Numbered from the stretch's first letter, positions 54,316-63,878 are shown. The stretch is DNA of 64,000 nt from CBDCFL01 sp965216135 (GCA_965216135.1 CBDCFL010000020.1:241063-305062), one strand, 5' to 3'. Translations and numbers: made by a program. The notes: generated from the letters alone by a model not told the origin.

Positions 54316-54570
54316 GATAACAACACCGCCGAACGCGCCATGAAGCCCGTCGCCATAGGCCGCAAGAACTGGATGTTTGCCGGATCACAACGTGGTGGAA
54401 ACTCCATGGCCATCGCCTTCACTCTGATCGAAACCGCCAAACTCAACGGCGTTGATCCACAGGCATGGCTCACTTGGGTTCCGGAGCGTGTCGCCGACCA
54501 TAAAATTAACAGGCTAGACGAGCTGATGCCGTGGAATTACAGCCCGGAAGTGTAACCACCGGACGCTTAC

Positions 54571-54578
54571 CGCTGGAC
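54571..54578. repeat. 8-bp target-site duplication, right copy
   Basis: CGCTGGAC, identical to 5504-5511. The TPR frame resumes at the next base. Confidence 0.9.
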
Positions 54579-55205
54579 TGGGCCATGACGCAGATGAACC
54601 TTGGCAATGCGCTGCAAACCCTCGGCGCGCGCGAGGCCGGGACCGGGCGGCTGGACGAGGCTGTCGCCGCCTATCGCGACGCCCTGAAGGAACGGACGCG
54701 CGAGCGGGTGCCGCTGGAATGGGCCACGGCGCAGATGAACCTTGGCAACGCGCTGCGAGCCCTCGGGGAGCGCGAGGCCGGGACCGGGCGGCTGGACGAC
54801 GCCGTCAGCGCCTATCGCGATGCCCTGAAGGAACGGACGCGCGACCGGGTGCCGCTGCAATGGGCTTTGAGCCAGATGAACCTTGGCAATGCGCTGGCTA
54901 TCCTCGGGGAGCGCGAGGCCGGGACCGGGCGGCTGGACGAAGCCGTCAGCGCCTATCGCGATGCCCTGAAGGAACGGACGCGCGACCGGGTGCCGCTGCA
55001 ATGGGCCAACGTTCAATTCAATTTGGCAGATGTCGAGTGCGCGTATTTTGACAAGGCGGGCGATGTGGCGCGGCTGGATGCGGCTGAGGCCAATGCGCGG
55101 GCGGCGCTGGAGGTGTTTGAGGGGGCGCCGGAGCGAGCCAGTATGTACAGATGGCTGAGCGACTACTGGCGCAGATCGCGGCGCAGCGGGGGGCGGAGCC
55201 GCGTT
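54579..55205 (+). pseudogene. TPR-repeat protein, 3' part
   Basis: It continues the frame left at 5511: joining the two gives 'RERVPLDWAMTQMNLGNAL'. Three more near-identical 42-residue TPR units follow, then a diverged last unit (LADVECAYFDKAGDVARLDAAEANARAALEVF type). Near 55150 the frame seems to lose a base: the alternative frame reads MAERLLAQIAAQRGAEPR and stops at 55205, a more natural end than the Arg-rich tail of the uncorrected frame, which stops at 55223. Confidence 0.82.
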
Positions 55206-55207
55206 AA

Positions 55208-55330
55208 AGCGGATTGCATCTGAGGCGGTCGCGCTCCGGGCTTGATCCGGGGCCCCTCTGTTTGCGCGAGGGAGGTCCCGGCTCGGGGGCCGGGACGGGG
55301 GGTGATTCAGGGCAAAGACCTCAGGCCAGT
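55208..55330. repeat. GC-rich hairpin repeat after the TPR gene
   Basis: Contains GGGCTTGATCCGGGGCCCC and a GTCCCGG/CCGGGAC hairpin (about 55275-55297), a type of intergenic sequence seen widely in Rhodobacteraceae. It may act as a terminator for the TPR gene. Confidence 0.45.
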
Positions 55331-55398
55331 ACCACAGCCGTCACCCCAATAGAAAAAGCAGCGTTACACTTGCCATACCAGCGGTGGGAGGCTAGGTT

Positions 55399-56010
55399 AT
55401 GTCTAGACCGTTTCCCACCATTCGCAAGAGGCCCGCAATGCTGCGCATTTTGCTCCCTTATGTGATGCATGTCCACGACCAATTGGAACAGCTTTCCACT
55501 CTTCCCGACGAAGAAACGGCACGATGGCCGACAGTGACGTCGATAATGGGAGCCGGTGGAACCCTCAGGCAGCTCTTGGATGAAAGCGTTTATTCGCCCT
55601 ATCTGCATAGTTCCACCCAGCTCGGTAGAGAACTGCTTTTTTTGTTGGATATGTACATCAGCGGGGACAAGAAGAATGAGGCCAGCTTAGACGCGTACGA
55701 TCTTTGGGGGATGAAGACTAAATACAACGAGTACCGTATCGCCTTATTATCCGAACTGGGGTCTCTGGCCACGTTTTTTGTAACTCAGAAAGGGGGCTAT
55801 GACACGGCACTCTTGTTGGAGCAAGGTGAGGTGCTGTTCAGTGATGATCTTGGAGTAAAGGTTCCCGAAGCAAAATACGATGCCAAAGAGGCGGGAAAAT
55901 GTCTCGCGTTTGAGGTGCCAACTGCGGCCGGTTTCCATTTGTTCCGAGTGACAGAATGCGTGTTGAGACGCTGTCCGTCATCAGAGGTTTTGGTTCCAGA
56001 GGCCGCGTAA
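55399..56010 (+). pseudogene. Helical protein truncated by an insertion (HEPN-like end)
   Basis: About 190 residues of real protein, then a foreign ending. The final recognisable stretch 'GKCLAFEVPTAAGFHLFRVTECVLRR' resembles the start of a conserved helical domain, perhaps HEPN-related, in hypothetical proteins I have met in this group; the rest would lie beyond the break at about 55970. IS3-type sequence starts there (TGTCCGTCATCAGAGG). Met14 at 55438 is an alternative start. Function unknown. Confidence 0.5.
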
Positions 56011-56927
56011 ATTAGGCGAGTATCTGACTCATCTGGTTGATAGTATTATGCGGCGAGTTTGCGGTGTTGCAAGCGCCGGATTTCAAGTGTTTTGCGTTTG
56101 ATCCTTTCTCGTTGGTTTAGAATGGCTTGTGCCCGTCCGAAGTAGACCTCGGATGGCGTGACGTTGTTCAGGCTCTCATGATACCGGTGATGGTTGTAGT
56201 GATCGACGAAGGCTTCGATCTGGTGCTTTAGGTCGCCTGGCAGGAAGTAATTTTCCAGCAGAATGCGGTTCTTCAGGGTCTGATGCCAGCGTTCGATCTT
56301 GCCTTGGGTCTGTGGATGATATGGCGCCCCGCGAGAATGCCTCATGCCTTTGTCGCTCAGCCATTCGGCCAGGTCGCCCGAGACGTAGCTGGAGCCGTTG
56401 TCACTCAGCAGTCGCGGCTTGTGAACGACATGGACCTGATCGCAGCCTGAAGCCTGTAACGCCAGATCCAGCGTGTCCGTCACATCTTCTGTCCTCATGT
56501 TGGTGCAAAGCTTCCAGGCAATGATATAGCGGCTGTAATCGTCCAGGATCGTGCTGAGATAGAACCAACCCCAACCGAGAACCTTGAGATAGGTAAAGTC
56601 GGTCTGCCAAAGCTGATTGATGGCTGTGGTCTTGTCTTTGAACTCACTTGCTGCCCTGATTACAATGAAGGCCGGGCTGGTGATCAGGTCATGCGCTTTC
56701 AACACACGATACACCGAAGCCTCTGATACAATGTAGCTTTCTGTATCCGTGAACGTCACCGCCAGCTCTCGCGGCGACAGCTCCGTCTCTGTCAAAGCCA
56801 GCTTGACGATCTTGGTCCGGACTGCGTCAGGGATGCGGTTCCAAACGTGCTTTGGCTTCGGGGATTGGTCCTTCAGCCCAGCCTCACCACGCTGCCGGTA
56901 CCGATTGTCAATCCCGGCGTAAAAAGG
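55970..56927 (-). mobile_element. IS3-family remnant
   Basis: An IS3-type element whose far end has been removed by the neighbouring IS21-type sequence. It keeps the transposase core and the end that cuts the 55399 gene. Boundaries are approximate. Confidence 0.65.
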
Positions 56928-57035
56928 GGCCATTCGCCGGAGTAAAAGTGGGCCAGTTGAGGTGCCGCGCCTTGTTGGGTGTGCTCCCCATAAAGCTGAC
57001 GCGTGACAAGGCGCATGTTGGCCAAGGGTCAACAT
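56046..57035 (-). pseudogene. IS3-family transposase, N-terminally truncated
   Basis: The genuine part starts near 'IDNRYRQRGEAGLKDQSPKP' (about 56930) and has a full rve core: 'LWQTDFTYLKVLGWGWFYL' (Asp), 'RLLSDNGSSYVSGDLAEWL' (Asp), 'PYHPQTQGKIERWHQTLK' (Glu). The upstream 35 residues of the frame come from IS21 end sequence. The orfA half and its start are missing. Confidence 0.82.
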
Positions 57036-57055
57036 CCATCAAGTTCAGACCGGGT

Positions 57056-57808
57056 TCAGGCTCTGGCGTTTCGGCTCTGGTTTAGCCGAAAGCTGTCGCC
57101 GTTCATCTCCAGTATATGCACGTGGTGGGTGAGGCGATCCAGGAGCGCACCGGTGAGGCGCTCGGATCCGAATATTTCGGTCCATTCGTCGAACGGCAGA
57201 TTTGAGGTGATGATTATGGAGCCGCGTTCATAGCATTGGGAGATGACTTCGAAGAGCAGCTCAGCGCCGGTTTTGCTCAAGGGGACAAAGCCCAGCTCGT
57301 CAATGATCAGAAGGTTCTGGCTGGTGAGTTGTTTTTGGAACCTCTGCAGGCGGCGTTCATCGACAGCTTCGATCAATTCGTGAACCAGTGATGCGGCGGT
57401 TATGAAGCGGACCTTGAGGCCCTTCTGGCAGGCGGCCAATCCCAGCCCCAGTGCGACATGGGTTTTACCGGTGCCACTTGGCCCCAGGGCAATGATGTTC
57501 TGGTATTTGTCGATGTATTCACAGCGCGCCAGCTCCAGCACGAGCGGCTTGTTGAGTGACGGGATCGCCTTGAAATCGAAGCTGTCCAGGCTCTTGGTGG
57601 CTGGAAACTTCGCGGCCTTGATGCGGCGCTCGATCATCCGGCGTTCCCGCTCTATCAGTTCAAGTTCGCAGAGCCGCAGTAAATACTGGACGTGATCCTT
57701 CTTCTCAGCAGCGCATTGTTGCGCAAGTTTGGAATATTCGCCCAGGAATGTCGGCAAGCGCAGTTTTTTTAGGTGATGCTGCAGCAGAACCTGCGGTGTA
57801 TCGGTCAT
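57056..57808 (-). CDS. istB: IS21 helper ATPase IstB
   Basis: 250 residues from the ATG at 57808. Walker A GPSGTGKT at residues 109-116 ('IIALGPSGTGKTHVALGLG'), Walker B 'LLIIDELGFVPLS', and sensor 'IIITSNLPFDEW'. IstB loads the IstA transposase on DNA. Its start overlaps the istA stop (ATGA). Confidence 0.95.
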   Translation of the reverse strand: MTDTPQVLLQHHLKKLRLPTFLGEYSKLAQQCAAEKKDHVQYLLRLCELELIERERRMIERRIKAAKFPATKSLDSFDFKAIPSLNKPLVLELARCEYIDKYQNIIALGPSGTGKTHVALGLGLAACQKGLKVRFITAASLVHELIEAVDERRLQRFQKQLTSQNLLIIDELGFVPLSKTGAELLFEVISQCYERGSIIITSNLPFDEWTEIFGSERLTGALLDRLTHHVHILEMNGDSFRLNQSRNARA

Positions 57809-58644
57809 GCCGGCACCTGCGTCATCAGGCTCATATAGCTCGCGGGCTTGGTGGTCTCGACCTGCGCCCTTGGAAGGTACGGGTAGATATCGAGATCGAG
57901 CCGTGGCGGGCACCTCTCGATCCGGCAAAGCACCAGATGCTTGACCGCATCGTAGCCGATCGCGCCCAGTTCCAGCGACTGTTTGATAGCCCCGTGGACG
58001 TGCGCCATCTCGAAGCTCTCAAGGAGCCGCAGAACCTGGACGTATTCGCGCTTGCCCTTCTTGCCCATGCGCGCTTCCAGCAGCCGGTGCAGGGTGGCAA
58101 ACTCCCCTGGCAGGTCCCAGCCCTGCAGCGGTGCCGCCTGGTCCAGCGCGCCAACCTTCTGTTCCAGCAGCGGCAGGAAGTGCATCGGATCGAAGACCAT
58201 ATCAGCCTTCTCATAGGACCGTTGGTGGCGGGCGATCACCTCGGCACCGCAGCCGATGACGACCTCGTGGACATAGCCGCGGACCTGAACCTCGTGATGA
58301 GCGCAGGCGACCGGCACCGAGTAATCGTTGTTGCGATAGCGGACCATCGAGATCGACGTCGCCCGCGTGCTGACTTTCTCGCAGGCATCGTAGGGTACAG
58401 GCGGCAGCGCCATCAGGGCGTCAAGATCACGCATCAGCCGCTCGCCGATAGTCTCGGAATGACCCCGCAATACTTCGTCCTGCCGTTTGAGGCATTGCTC
58501 CTCCAGCCGGACGTTCAGGTCATCGAAACTGTCGAAGCGCGGCATCGGCACCAGGAAGTTCCGCCGACCATAACCGATTGTGCCTTCGACATTACCCTTG
58601 TCGTTGCCCTTGCCAGGACGGCCGAACCGGTCCTCGAACAGGTA
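57805..58644 (-). pseudogene. istA: IS21 transposase istA, 3' part only
   Basis: Starts mid-protein at 'FEDRFGRPGKGNDKGNVEGTIGYGRRNFLVP', the region around the catalytic Glu (NVEG), and runs to the normal C-terminus. The helix-turn-helix and first two Asp residues are gone. The frame continues upstream only through IS630 sequence. Confidence 0.9.
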
Positions 58645-59807
58645 ATACCAGCGGCATTTAACATTGACCGATATGGGCCCATTTTCGCATTCCGATTGAT
58701 GTGATGGTTTCGGGCTGTGCGATGAGCTTTTTCCAAGCTTCGCATCCAGCATCGACGATGGCATTGTAGTCTTCGAACACGCGGTTGGAGAGCCAATTGG
58801 CGCGCAAGTACTGCCAGATATTTTCCACCGGGTTCAGTTCCGGAGCGCGCGATGGCAGCAGGATGATGGTGAGGTTCTTCGGGACTTTGAGTTTGCCGGT
58901 GGTGTGCCATCCGGCCCGATCCATCAGCACAACCGCATGGGCCTTTCGGGCGACGTGGCGGCTGATCTCGTCGAGATGCATCTGCATGGCTTGCGCGTCC
59001 GCCCAAGGCAGCATGAGCGCCGCCCCCTTGCCGTGAGCCGGACAGATGGCACCGAACAGATAGGCGTTGTGATAGCGCTGATCGGCCGGCTGGCGGGGGC
59101 GCGTGCCCTTTCTCGCCCACAGGCGCGTCAGGCCATTCTTCTGGCCAAGGCGTGCTTCGTCCTGGAACCAGATCTCCACCGGCGTTCCCGCTGGCAGGTC
59201 AGCTATATGCACCTGGAGCGTGTCGGCGAAGTTTTTTTTAAACGCCTCGATGATCCGCTTATCCTGCCTGGGATGCTGCGGGCGGGCGCTGATATGGGCA
59301 AAGCCCAGTTCGCCAAGCAGTCTGGATATCCCGCGCTCGGAATAGATGACGCCAAAGCGCGCCTCGATCACCCGCTTCAGGTCGATCCGCCGCCAGCGGA
59401 CAACCCCGTCCACCGCCGGGTCGGGGCCGGTCTCGACAATCTCGCCAAGTTCTTTCATCTGGACATCGCTCAGGTAGCGCGTCCGGCCCGCGCCCTTGCG
59501 GTTGGTGAGGCCATCCGGTCCCTCTTCGTTGAACCGGTGAACCCAGTCCCGCAGGGTTTGGCGATCCATCCCACCGATCCTTGCGGCCTCTCCACGGCGC
59601 ATGCCATCGTAGACCGCCGCAAGAGACAACAGACGGCGGCTCTGCCGGGCATCCTTGCAACGGCTGGCGAGTTTACGAAGGTGGCGGGCATCAAAGTCGC
59701 GACGAAGCGGAACACTGGCTGGCATGGCGATCCTCCTTTGCCAACCTTGAATCAGATCAAAACCGATTTGGGAATCCCCACAGAGTCAGAAATTGATGCC
59801 GTTGGTA
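58645..59807 (-). mobile_element. IS630-family element, copy 2 (intact gene)
   Basis: Ends ATACCAGCGGCAT/ATACCAACGGCAT. Left flank TA (58643-58644), but the right flank is TC, so the TA duplication is missing; with istA cut at the same place this suggests a deletion or recombination at the element. Nearly identical to 26103-27266. Confidence 0.88.
58658..59725 (-). CDS. IS630 family transposase (intact)
   Basis: 355 residues in one frame: N-terminal helix-turn-helix (AARIGGMDRQTLRDWVHRFNEEG), a winged-helix linker, and the DDE domain 'EIWFQDEARLGQKNG', 'VVLMDRAGWHTTG', 'RAPELNPVENIWQYLR'. The A8 run near 59232 keeps the frame. This is the likeliest active source of the IS630 copies here. Confidence 0.93.
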   Translation of the reverse strand: MPASVPLRRDFDARHLRKLASRCKDARQSRRLLSLAAVYDGMRRGEAARIGGMDRQTLRDWVHRFNEEGPDGLTNRKGAGRTRYLSDVQMKELGEIVETGPDPAVDGVVRWRRIDLKRVIEARFGVIYSERGISRLLGELGFAHISARPQHPRQDKRIIEAFKKNFADTLQVHIADLPAGTPVEIWFQDEARLGQKNGLTRLWARKGTRPRQPADQRYHNAYLFGAICPAHGKGAALMLPWADAQAMQMHLDEISRHVARKAHAVVLMDRAGWHTTGKLKVPKNLTIILLPSRAPELNPVENIWQYLRANWLSNRVFEDYNAIVDAGCEAWKKLIAQPETITSIGMRKWAHIGQC

Positions 59808-59811
59808 TCAG

Positions 59812-60597
59812 TCATGACGTAATGCCGCTGAACTGCCTGAGTTCGGCTTGGATGCCTGTCGCGGTGGCGACGATTGGATTGCCATTGGCAAGTCCGTCCC
59901 CAGCCAAAAAGTCATTGGTCCAGCCACCGGCGGCGCGGACCAAAGCAATGCCGGCAACGCAATCCCAGGCGTTGATGTGGGCTTCGTAGTACCCAATGAG
60001 CCGGCCGCAGGCGACATAGGCCAACATCAGCGCCCCGGAACCATTGCGAAACACCATGCCGCCAGCGGCCAGATAGGGTTCAAGGAATTTCGAGATCGGA
60101 GTGGTGTCGGTGCGATGAGAAAATCCAAAGCCCAGCATGCCGTCCTTGATCGATCGCGCGTCGCTGATGCGGATCGGGGTGCCGTTTAGCGTGGCACCGT
60201 GCCCGGGACGCCCGGCGAACATTTCACTGGCGCAAGGATGATACACCGCCCCGGCGACAATCTCGCCCGCGGCGACAAGCCCGATGGACACCGACCAATC
60301 TGGAATCCCGGTAACAAAACATGCGGTGCCGTCGATCGGATCGACGACCCAAATATATTCGGTCTTGCCTTTGATTTCACCGTGTTCTTCGCCCAGCAAG
60401 CCATCGTCGGGAAACCGCGTCTGTATCGCCTTGGTGATCCGCTCTTCGGTATTGCGATCGACCTGGCTGACAATGTCCTGCAACCCTTTGGCGGTGATCT
60501 GTATGCGTGACGGAGCGCGAAAATAGTCCAACGCATAGTCACCTGCGTCGCGGGCGATGTCCTGCAAGGCGGCAAATCGGGTTTCGATTTCATCCAT
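59812..60597 (-). CDS. Inositol-monophosphatase-family phosphatase
   Basis: 261 residues. The Mg-dependent phosphatase motifs are complete: 'LLGEEHGE' (Glu70/71), 'DPIDGTACFVTGIPDWSVSIGL' region with Asp86 and Asp89, and 'NAWDCVAGIALVRAAGG'. Substrates in the family include inositol phosphates, histidinol phosphate and PAP; the gene may be hisN- or suhB-like. The stop lies four bases from the IS630 end, so the gene seems complete. Confidence 0.9.
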   Translation of the reverse strand: MDEIETRFAALQDIARDAGDYALDYFRAPSRIQITAKGLQDIVSQVDRNTEERITKAIQTRFPDDGLLGEEHGEIKGKTEYIWVVDPIDGTACFVTGIPDWSVSIGLVAAGEIVAGAVYHPCASEMFAGRPGHGATLNGTPIRISDARSIKDGMLGFGFSHRTDTTPISKFLEPYLAAGGMVFRNGSGALMLAYVACGRLIGYYEAHINAWDCVAGIALVRAAGGWTNDFLAGDGLANGNPIVATATGIQAELRQFSGITS

Positions 60598-60809
60598 TAG
60601 CGCTGCCGATGCCCCATTTGGTCATGATCAACCGGCCCAACCGGTTTTAGGATTTCCGTATCCGGATTCAAAGTATAGCAGAAATGCTCGAGTTTGCGCG
60701 GCAATTCAGGCCAATTCGTTGCCTCAATTTCAGAATCCAATCTTAATTTGGCCATGTTGCCGCGGCACGCTGAATGCGGGGCTAGTCAATATCGGCGCGG
60801 ATAGATTGG

Positions 60810-61691
60810 ATGAGTGTTCGACTATTTTCCGGCAACCGGGCGATCGTTCTTAAATGGCACAAAATCCGCCGCAGGATTACCGACGTTCCTTTTAGCCGCG
60901 AGAACCTGCTGGCGGGTCTGGCGCTTGGCGCCACGATGGAAGTTGACATGCGGCCTATCCGTGACAACGAATTCGTGTGTCTTCACGACAAATCACTGGA
61001 GGGTGAAACCAATGGCACCGGGCCGGTAATGGACATGGCCGCCGCCGGGTTGCACCAATTGCGCATGCGCGGGGATGGTTCTCGCAAGTCCCAAGAATCG
61101 CCGCTGTTGTTGGCGGACCTTTGCGCCATTCTGTCGGACCCCGCCACCAGAATACATGACAATGCCCTGCTGCAGCTCGATTTGAAAGCAACAGCAGACA
61201 CCATTGATGCCGAAACTGCCAGGAATTTCGCCACTTTGATCGGGCCGGTCCGAGAACGCCTGATCCTCAGTTCGACAAATTGGTCGGCGGTGAAAAAACT
61301 TGCTGCGGCTGCGCCTGGTCTTGACCTTGGCTTTGATCCGTTGGACCTGTGGTTGGAGATGCGGCCAAGATCAGCGCAGGCAATCGAGGATTTCGCAGAC
61401 GCCAGCCTGGCGATCAATCCTGACATCGAAATTTTCTATGTGTATGAACCGGCCTTCGCGGGCGCGGCCAAAGCAGGTTTCGACCTTGTCGGCGCGCTGA
61501 AATCCAATGGCGCTAGAGTTGATGTCTGGACACTGGACGCGGGGTTGGATGGCGGCGGTTCTGACGGCGAATTGCTATCCGTTCTGGAGCTTGCCTTCGA
61601 ATGTGGCGTCGACCAAATAACCACCAACACGCCAGCCGCCGTCGAGAAAATATGGAAAACGCGCCTTGGGTGCCCGGCACATGCGCCTTAA
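60810..61691 (+). CDS. Glycerophosphodiester phosphodiesterase
   Basis: 293 residues. GDPD catalytic pattern: 'KWHKIRRR' in place of the usual HRG start, 'GATMEVDMRPIRDNEFVCLHDKSLEGETNGTG' region supplying Glu, Asp and His, and 'LQLDLKA'. It would split glycerophosphodiesters to glycerol-3-phosphate. The stop overlaps the end of the converging ABC ATPase gene by four bases, and an associated glycerol-phosphate uptake is plausible. No signal peptide, so cytoplasmic. Confidence 0.82.
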   Translation: MSVRLFSGNRAIVLKWHKIRRRITDVPFSRENLLAGLALGATMEVDMRPIRDNEFVCLHDKSLEGETNGTGPVMDMAAAGLHQLRMRGDGSRKSQESPLLLADLCAILSDPATRIHDNALLQLDLKATADTIDAETARNFATLIGPVRERLILSSTNWSAVKKLAAAAPGLDLGFDPLDLWLEMRPRSAQAIEDFADASLAINPDIEIFYVYEPAFAGAAKAGFDLVGALKSNGARVDVWTLDAGLDGGGSDGELLSVLELAFECGVDQITTNTPAAVEKIWKTRLGCPAHAP

Positions 61692-62773
61692 CTTGTTGCG
61701 CCCTGCGCTGGCATACTGACCCGCGCCCCGGCGATAAGATCGCCACCGGCGCTGCTGTAAACCAACGTGTCTCCGGGATCGAAAGAGATCAATGCCTTAT
61801 CACCGATGCGGTGGCTGGGCACACTGCCCAATTCCAAAATATGGGCGGTGCCGAACGGGCATTCGACCACATACAATATCTCGCGGCCCAAGGGTTCCAC
61901 CTGGACGACCCGCGCCGCCATTCCGGGGTCCGAAAACCGAAAATGCTCCGGCCTGACGCCGACCGAAGCTTTGTCGGGAATGTTTACACCATTATAGGCG
62001 CAGGTCGTTTTGCCTATCACCAGTTTGCCATCCCTGCGGACCGCTGGGAACAGATTGATCGGCGGCGAGCCGATGAAACTCGCCACAAACTTGCTGGCCG
62101 GGCGCAGGTACAGATCGTCAGCGGTGCCGATCTGCTCGATGCGGCCCATATTCATGCAGATGATCCGGTCGGCCATCGTGGTGGCTTCGATCTGGTCGTG
62201 GGTCACCAATATTGTGGTTATGCCAAGCTTCTTCTGCAGCGCCTTGATTTCTGTGCGCATCGACAGCCGCAAAGTCGCGTCCAGATTTGACAGAGGCTCG
62301 TCGAGCAACAGCAGTTGCGGGCGTTTGACCAAGGCCCGCGCCAGCGCCACGCGCTGTTGCTGCCCACCCGAAAGCTGCGCCGGACGGCGATCCAGCAGGT
62401 CATCAATTTCGACCAGCCGGGCAATATCTGTGGCCTCGGCGCGCGCCTGATCTTTTGGAACATTCTTGAATTTCAGCGGAAACATGATGTTTTCGATGAC
62501 GGTCATGCTCGGATATAGCGCGTAGGACTGGAACACGATGCCGACGTTGCGGTCGCGGGCCTCGACCTCGTTGATCACTGAGTCATCAAAGCGCAACTCG
62601 CCCGTCGTCGGCGTATAAATCCCGGCCAGCATGAACAGGCTGGTGGATTTTCCGCAGCCGGACGGGCCCAGAATGGCGACGAATTCGCCATCCTCGATGA
62701 CGAAATTCATCTCTTCAATCGCAATCACAGGCCCGAAATCCTTGCGTATGTTGCGAAATTCTACTCTTGCCAC
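61688..62773 (-). CDS. ABC transporter ATP-binding protein (UgpC/MalK type)
   Basis: 361 residues. Walker A GPSGCGKS (36-43), Q-loop 'GIVFQSYALYPSMTV', signature LSGGQQQR, Walker B LLLLDEP, His-switch 'ILVTHDQ', then a C-terminal TOBE/OB domain ('VGVRPEHF'). It energises a carbohydrate- or glycerol-phosphate-type importer whose permeases lie upstream in the same operon. Confidence 0.92.
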   Translation of the reverse strand: MARVEFRNIRKDFGPVIAIEEMNFVIEDGEFVAILGPSGCGKSTSLFMLAGIYTPTTGELRFDDSVINEVEARDRNVGIVFQSYALYPSMTVIENIMFPLKFKNVPKDQARAEATDIARLVEIDDLLDRRPAQLSGGQQQRVALARALVKRPQLLLLDEPLSNLDATLRLSMRTEIKALQKKLGITTILVTHDQIEATTMADRIICMNMGRIEQIGTADDLYLRPASKFVASFIGSPPINLFPAVRRDGKLVIGKTTCAYNGVNIPDKASVGVRPEHFRFSDPGMAARVVQVEPLGREILYVVECPFGTAHILELGSVPSHRIGDKALISFDPGDTLVYSSAGGDLIAGARVSMPAQGATS

Positions 62774-62780
62774 TGTGGGT

Positions 62781-63876
62781 TCATCCTTTCACGCCGCCGA
62801 CCGACATCTGGGTGAGGTATTTCTGCGCCGCGGTATATAGGATCAGGCTCGGCAACAGGTAAAACGCCCCCACGGCGGCCACGATACCGAAATCAACGCC
62901 CATCAGGTCATCGCGGACAAAGAACATATACAGGCTCATCGTCCAGTTGGTGTTGCGGATCAGGAAGGTGAAGACGAAAATGTATTCCTCCCAGCCGCGA
63001 ATGAACGAGAACACCGATATGGCGATCAGCCCGTTGCTGACTTGCGGCAGAACCACCCGCACGAACGCTTGGCGCCGCGACGCGCCATCGGCCATTGCGC
63101 TCATCTCAATGTCCCACGGCACCGCATCGAAAAACCCCTTCATGATGAAGATCGCGAATGGCAGCTCAAATCCAACAAGCACCAGGATGACGCCGGTCAG
63201 ACTGTCCAAAAGGCCGACGCGCGACAGGATCAGAAACAGCGGCACGATCAAGGTCAGCACCGGGAAAGCATGGAGCACCAGCAACGAGCGCAGCATGCTG
63301 TTGCGGCCGGGAAAACTGAACCGTGACAGATAATAGCCGGCCAGACTGGCCACCACGGCGACGATCAGGGTCTGCATGCCCGCCAGATACAGCGAATTGC
63401 GCATCACCAGCCACACGGAAGGAAAATCGACCCCCTGAACCGCCGCGACGCGCGCGCCGATCGCCTTATCTTCATTGAAATTTCGGTTGGTCAGGAAGCG
63501 GAAATTGTTGAGATGCAGATCGGGCAATACGTTTATCGCGAGGGCGGTGACGGCGACCAAAAAAATGGCACCATAGCCGACATTCAACTGGACCCGGCTG
63601 TTCGCAAAAAGCGTGAGCAGCCACAAGGCGATGATCGTCGGCACAATAATGAACATCGCGTTTCCACAGAACCACGGTGTCGATGCCTCCGGCCTTGGTT
63701 GAAACCGACAGCGTGAACAACCAGAAGTACGGCAGAATCAACGGGATCGAGACGGCGATCAGAAACCCATACAGCAGTGTTTTCTTGGCCAGATTGGTCC
63801 GCCTGGCGCGGGCCGCAAGCCGATCCCATTCATGTTGCGATGGAATTTTGGCGATGTTCGTGCGGGCAAGGGCCAT
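62781..63876 (-). pseudogene. ABC sugar-type permease (MalG/UgpE type), frameshifted
   Basis: The N-part from the ATG at 63876 (GAGGTGCAG upstream; MALARTNIAKIPSQHEWDRL) reads to 'IDTVVLWK', then goes out of frame near 63660. The other frame resumes at 'MFIIVPTIIALWLL' and ends at 62781 with the EAA loop 'EMSAMADGASRRQAFVRVVLPQ'. Dropping one C in AAACGCGATG restores 'LWKAMFIIVPT'. Membrane segments number about six. The lesion is one inserted base. Confidence 0.85.
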
Positions 63877-63878
63877 GA

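Larger units (their letters stand above)
48368..54555 (+). pseudogene. tnpC: IS66 transposase tnpC, broken (copy B)
   Basis: Three lesions: a one-base loss in a T run near 48680 (GAGCAGGTTTGTC against GAGCAGGTTTTGTC in copy A) shifts the frame; an IS256-type element splits it near 48770-50063; and IS110 with its intron splits it at 50987-54315. The middle part is at about 50064-50986 and the tail (NNTAERAMKPV) at about 54316-54555. Confidence 0.9.
47504..54570 (+). mobile_element. IS66-family element, copy B (nested insertions)
   Basis: Same ends (GTAAGCGTCCGGTG) and orientation as copy A. 7067 bp because tnpC holds an IS256-type element and the IS110-plus-intron also present in copy A. tnpB is intact here. 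The 8 bases outside its left end (GATTCAAG) do not match its right flank CGCTGGAC, which instead matches the left flank of copy A. Confidence 0.93.
56928..58644 (-). mobile_element. IS21-family remnant
   Basis: Contains a complete istB and the 3' half of istA. One end, with GGCCATTCGCCGGAG-type repeats near 56928-56970, is present; the other is lost where IS630 copy 2 begins. It cannot move alone. Confidence 0.75.
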
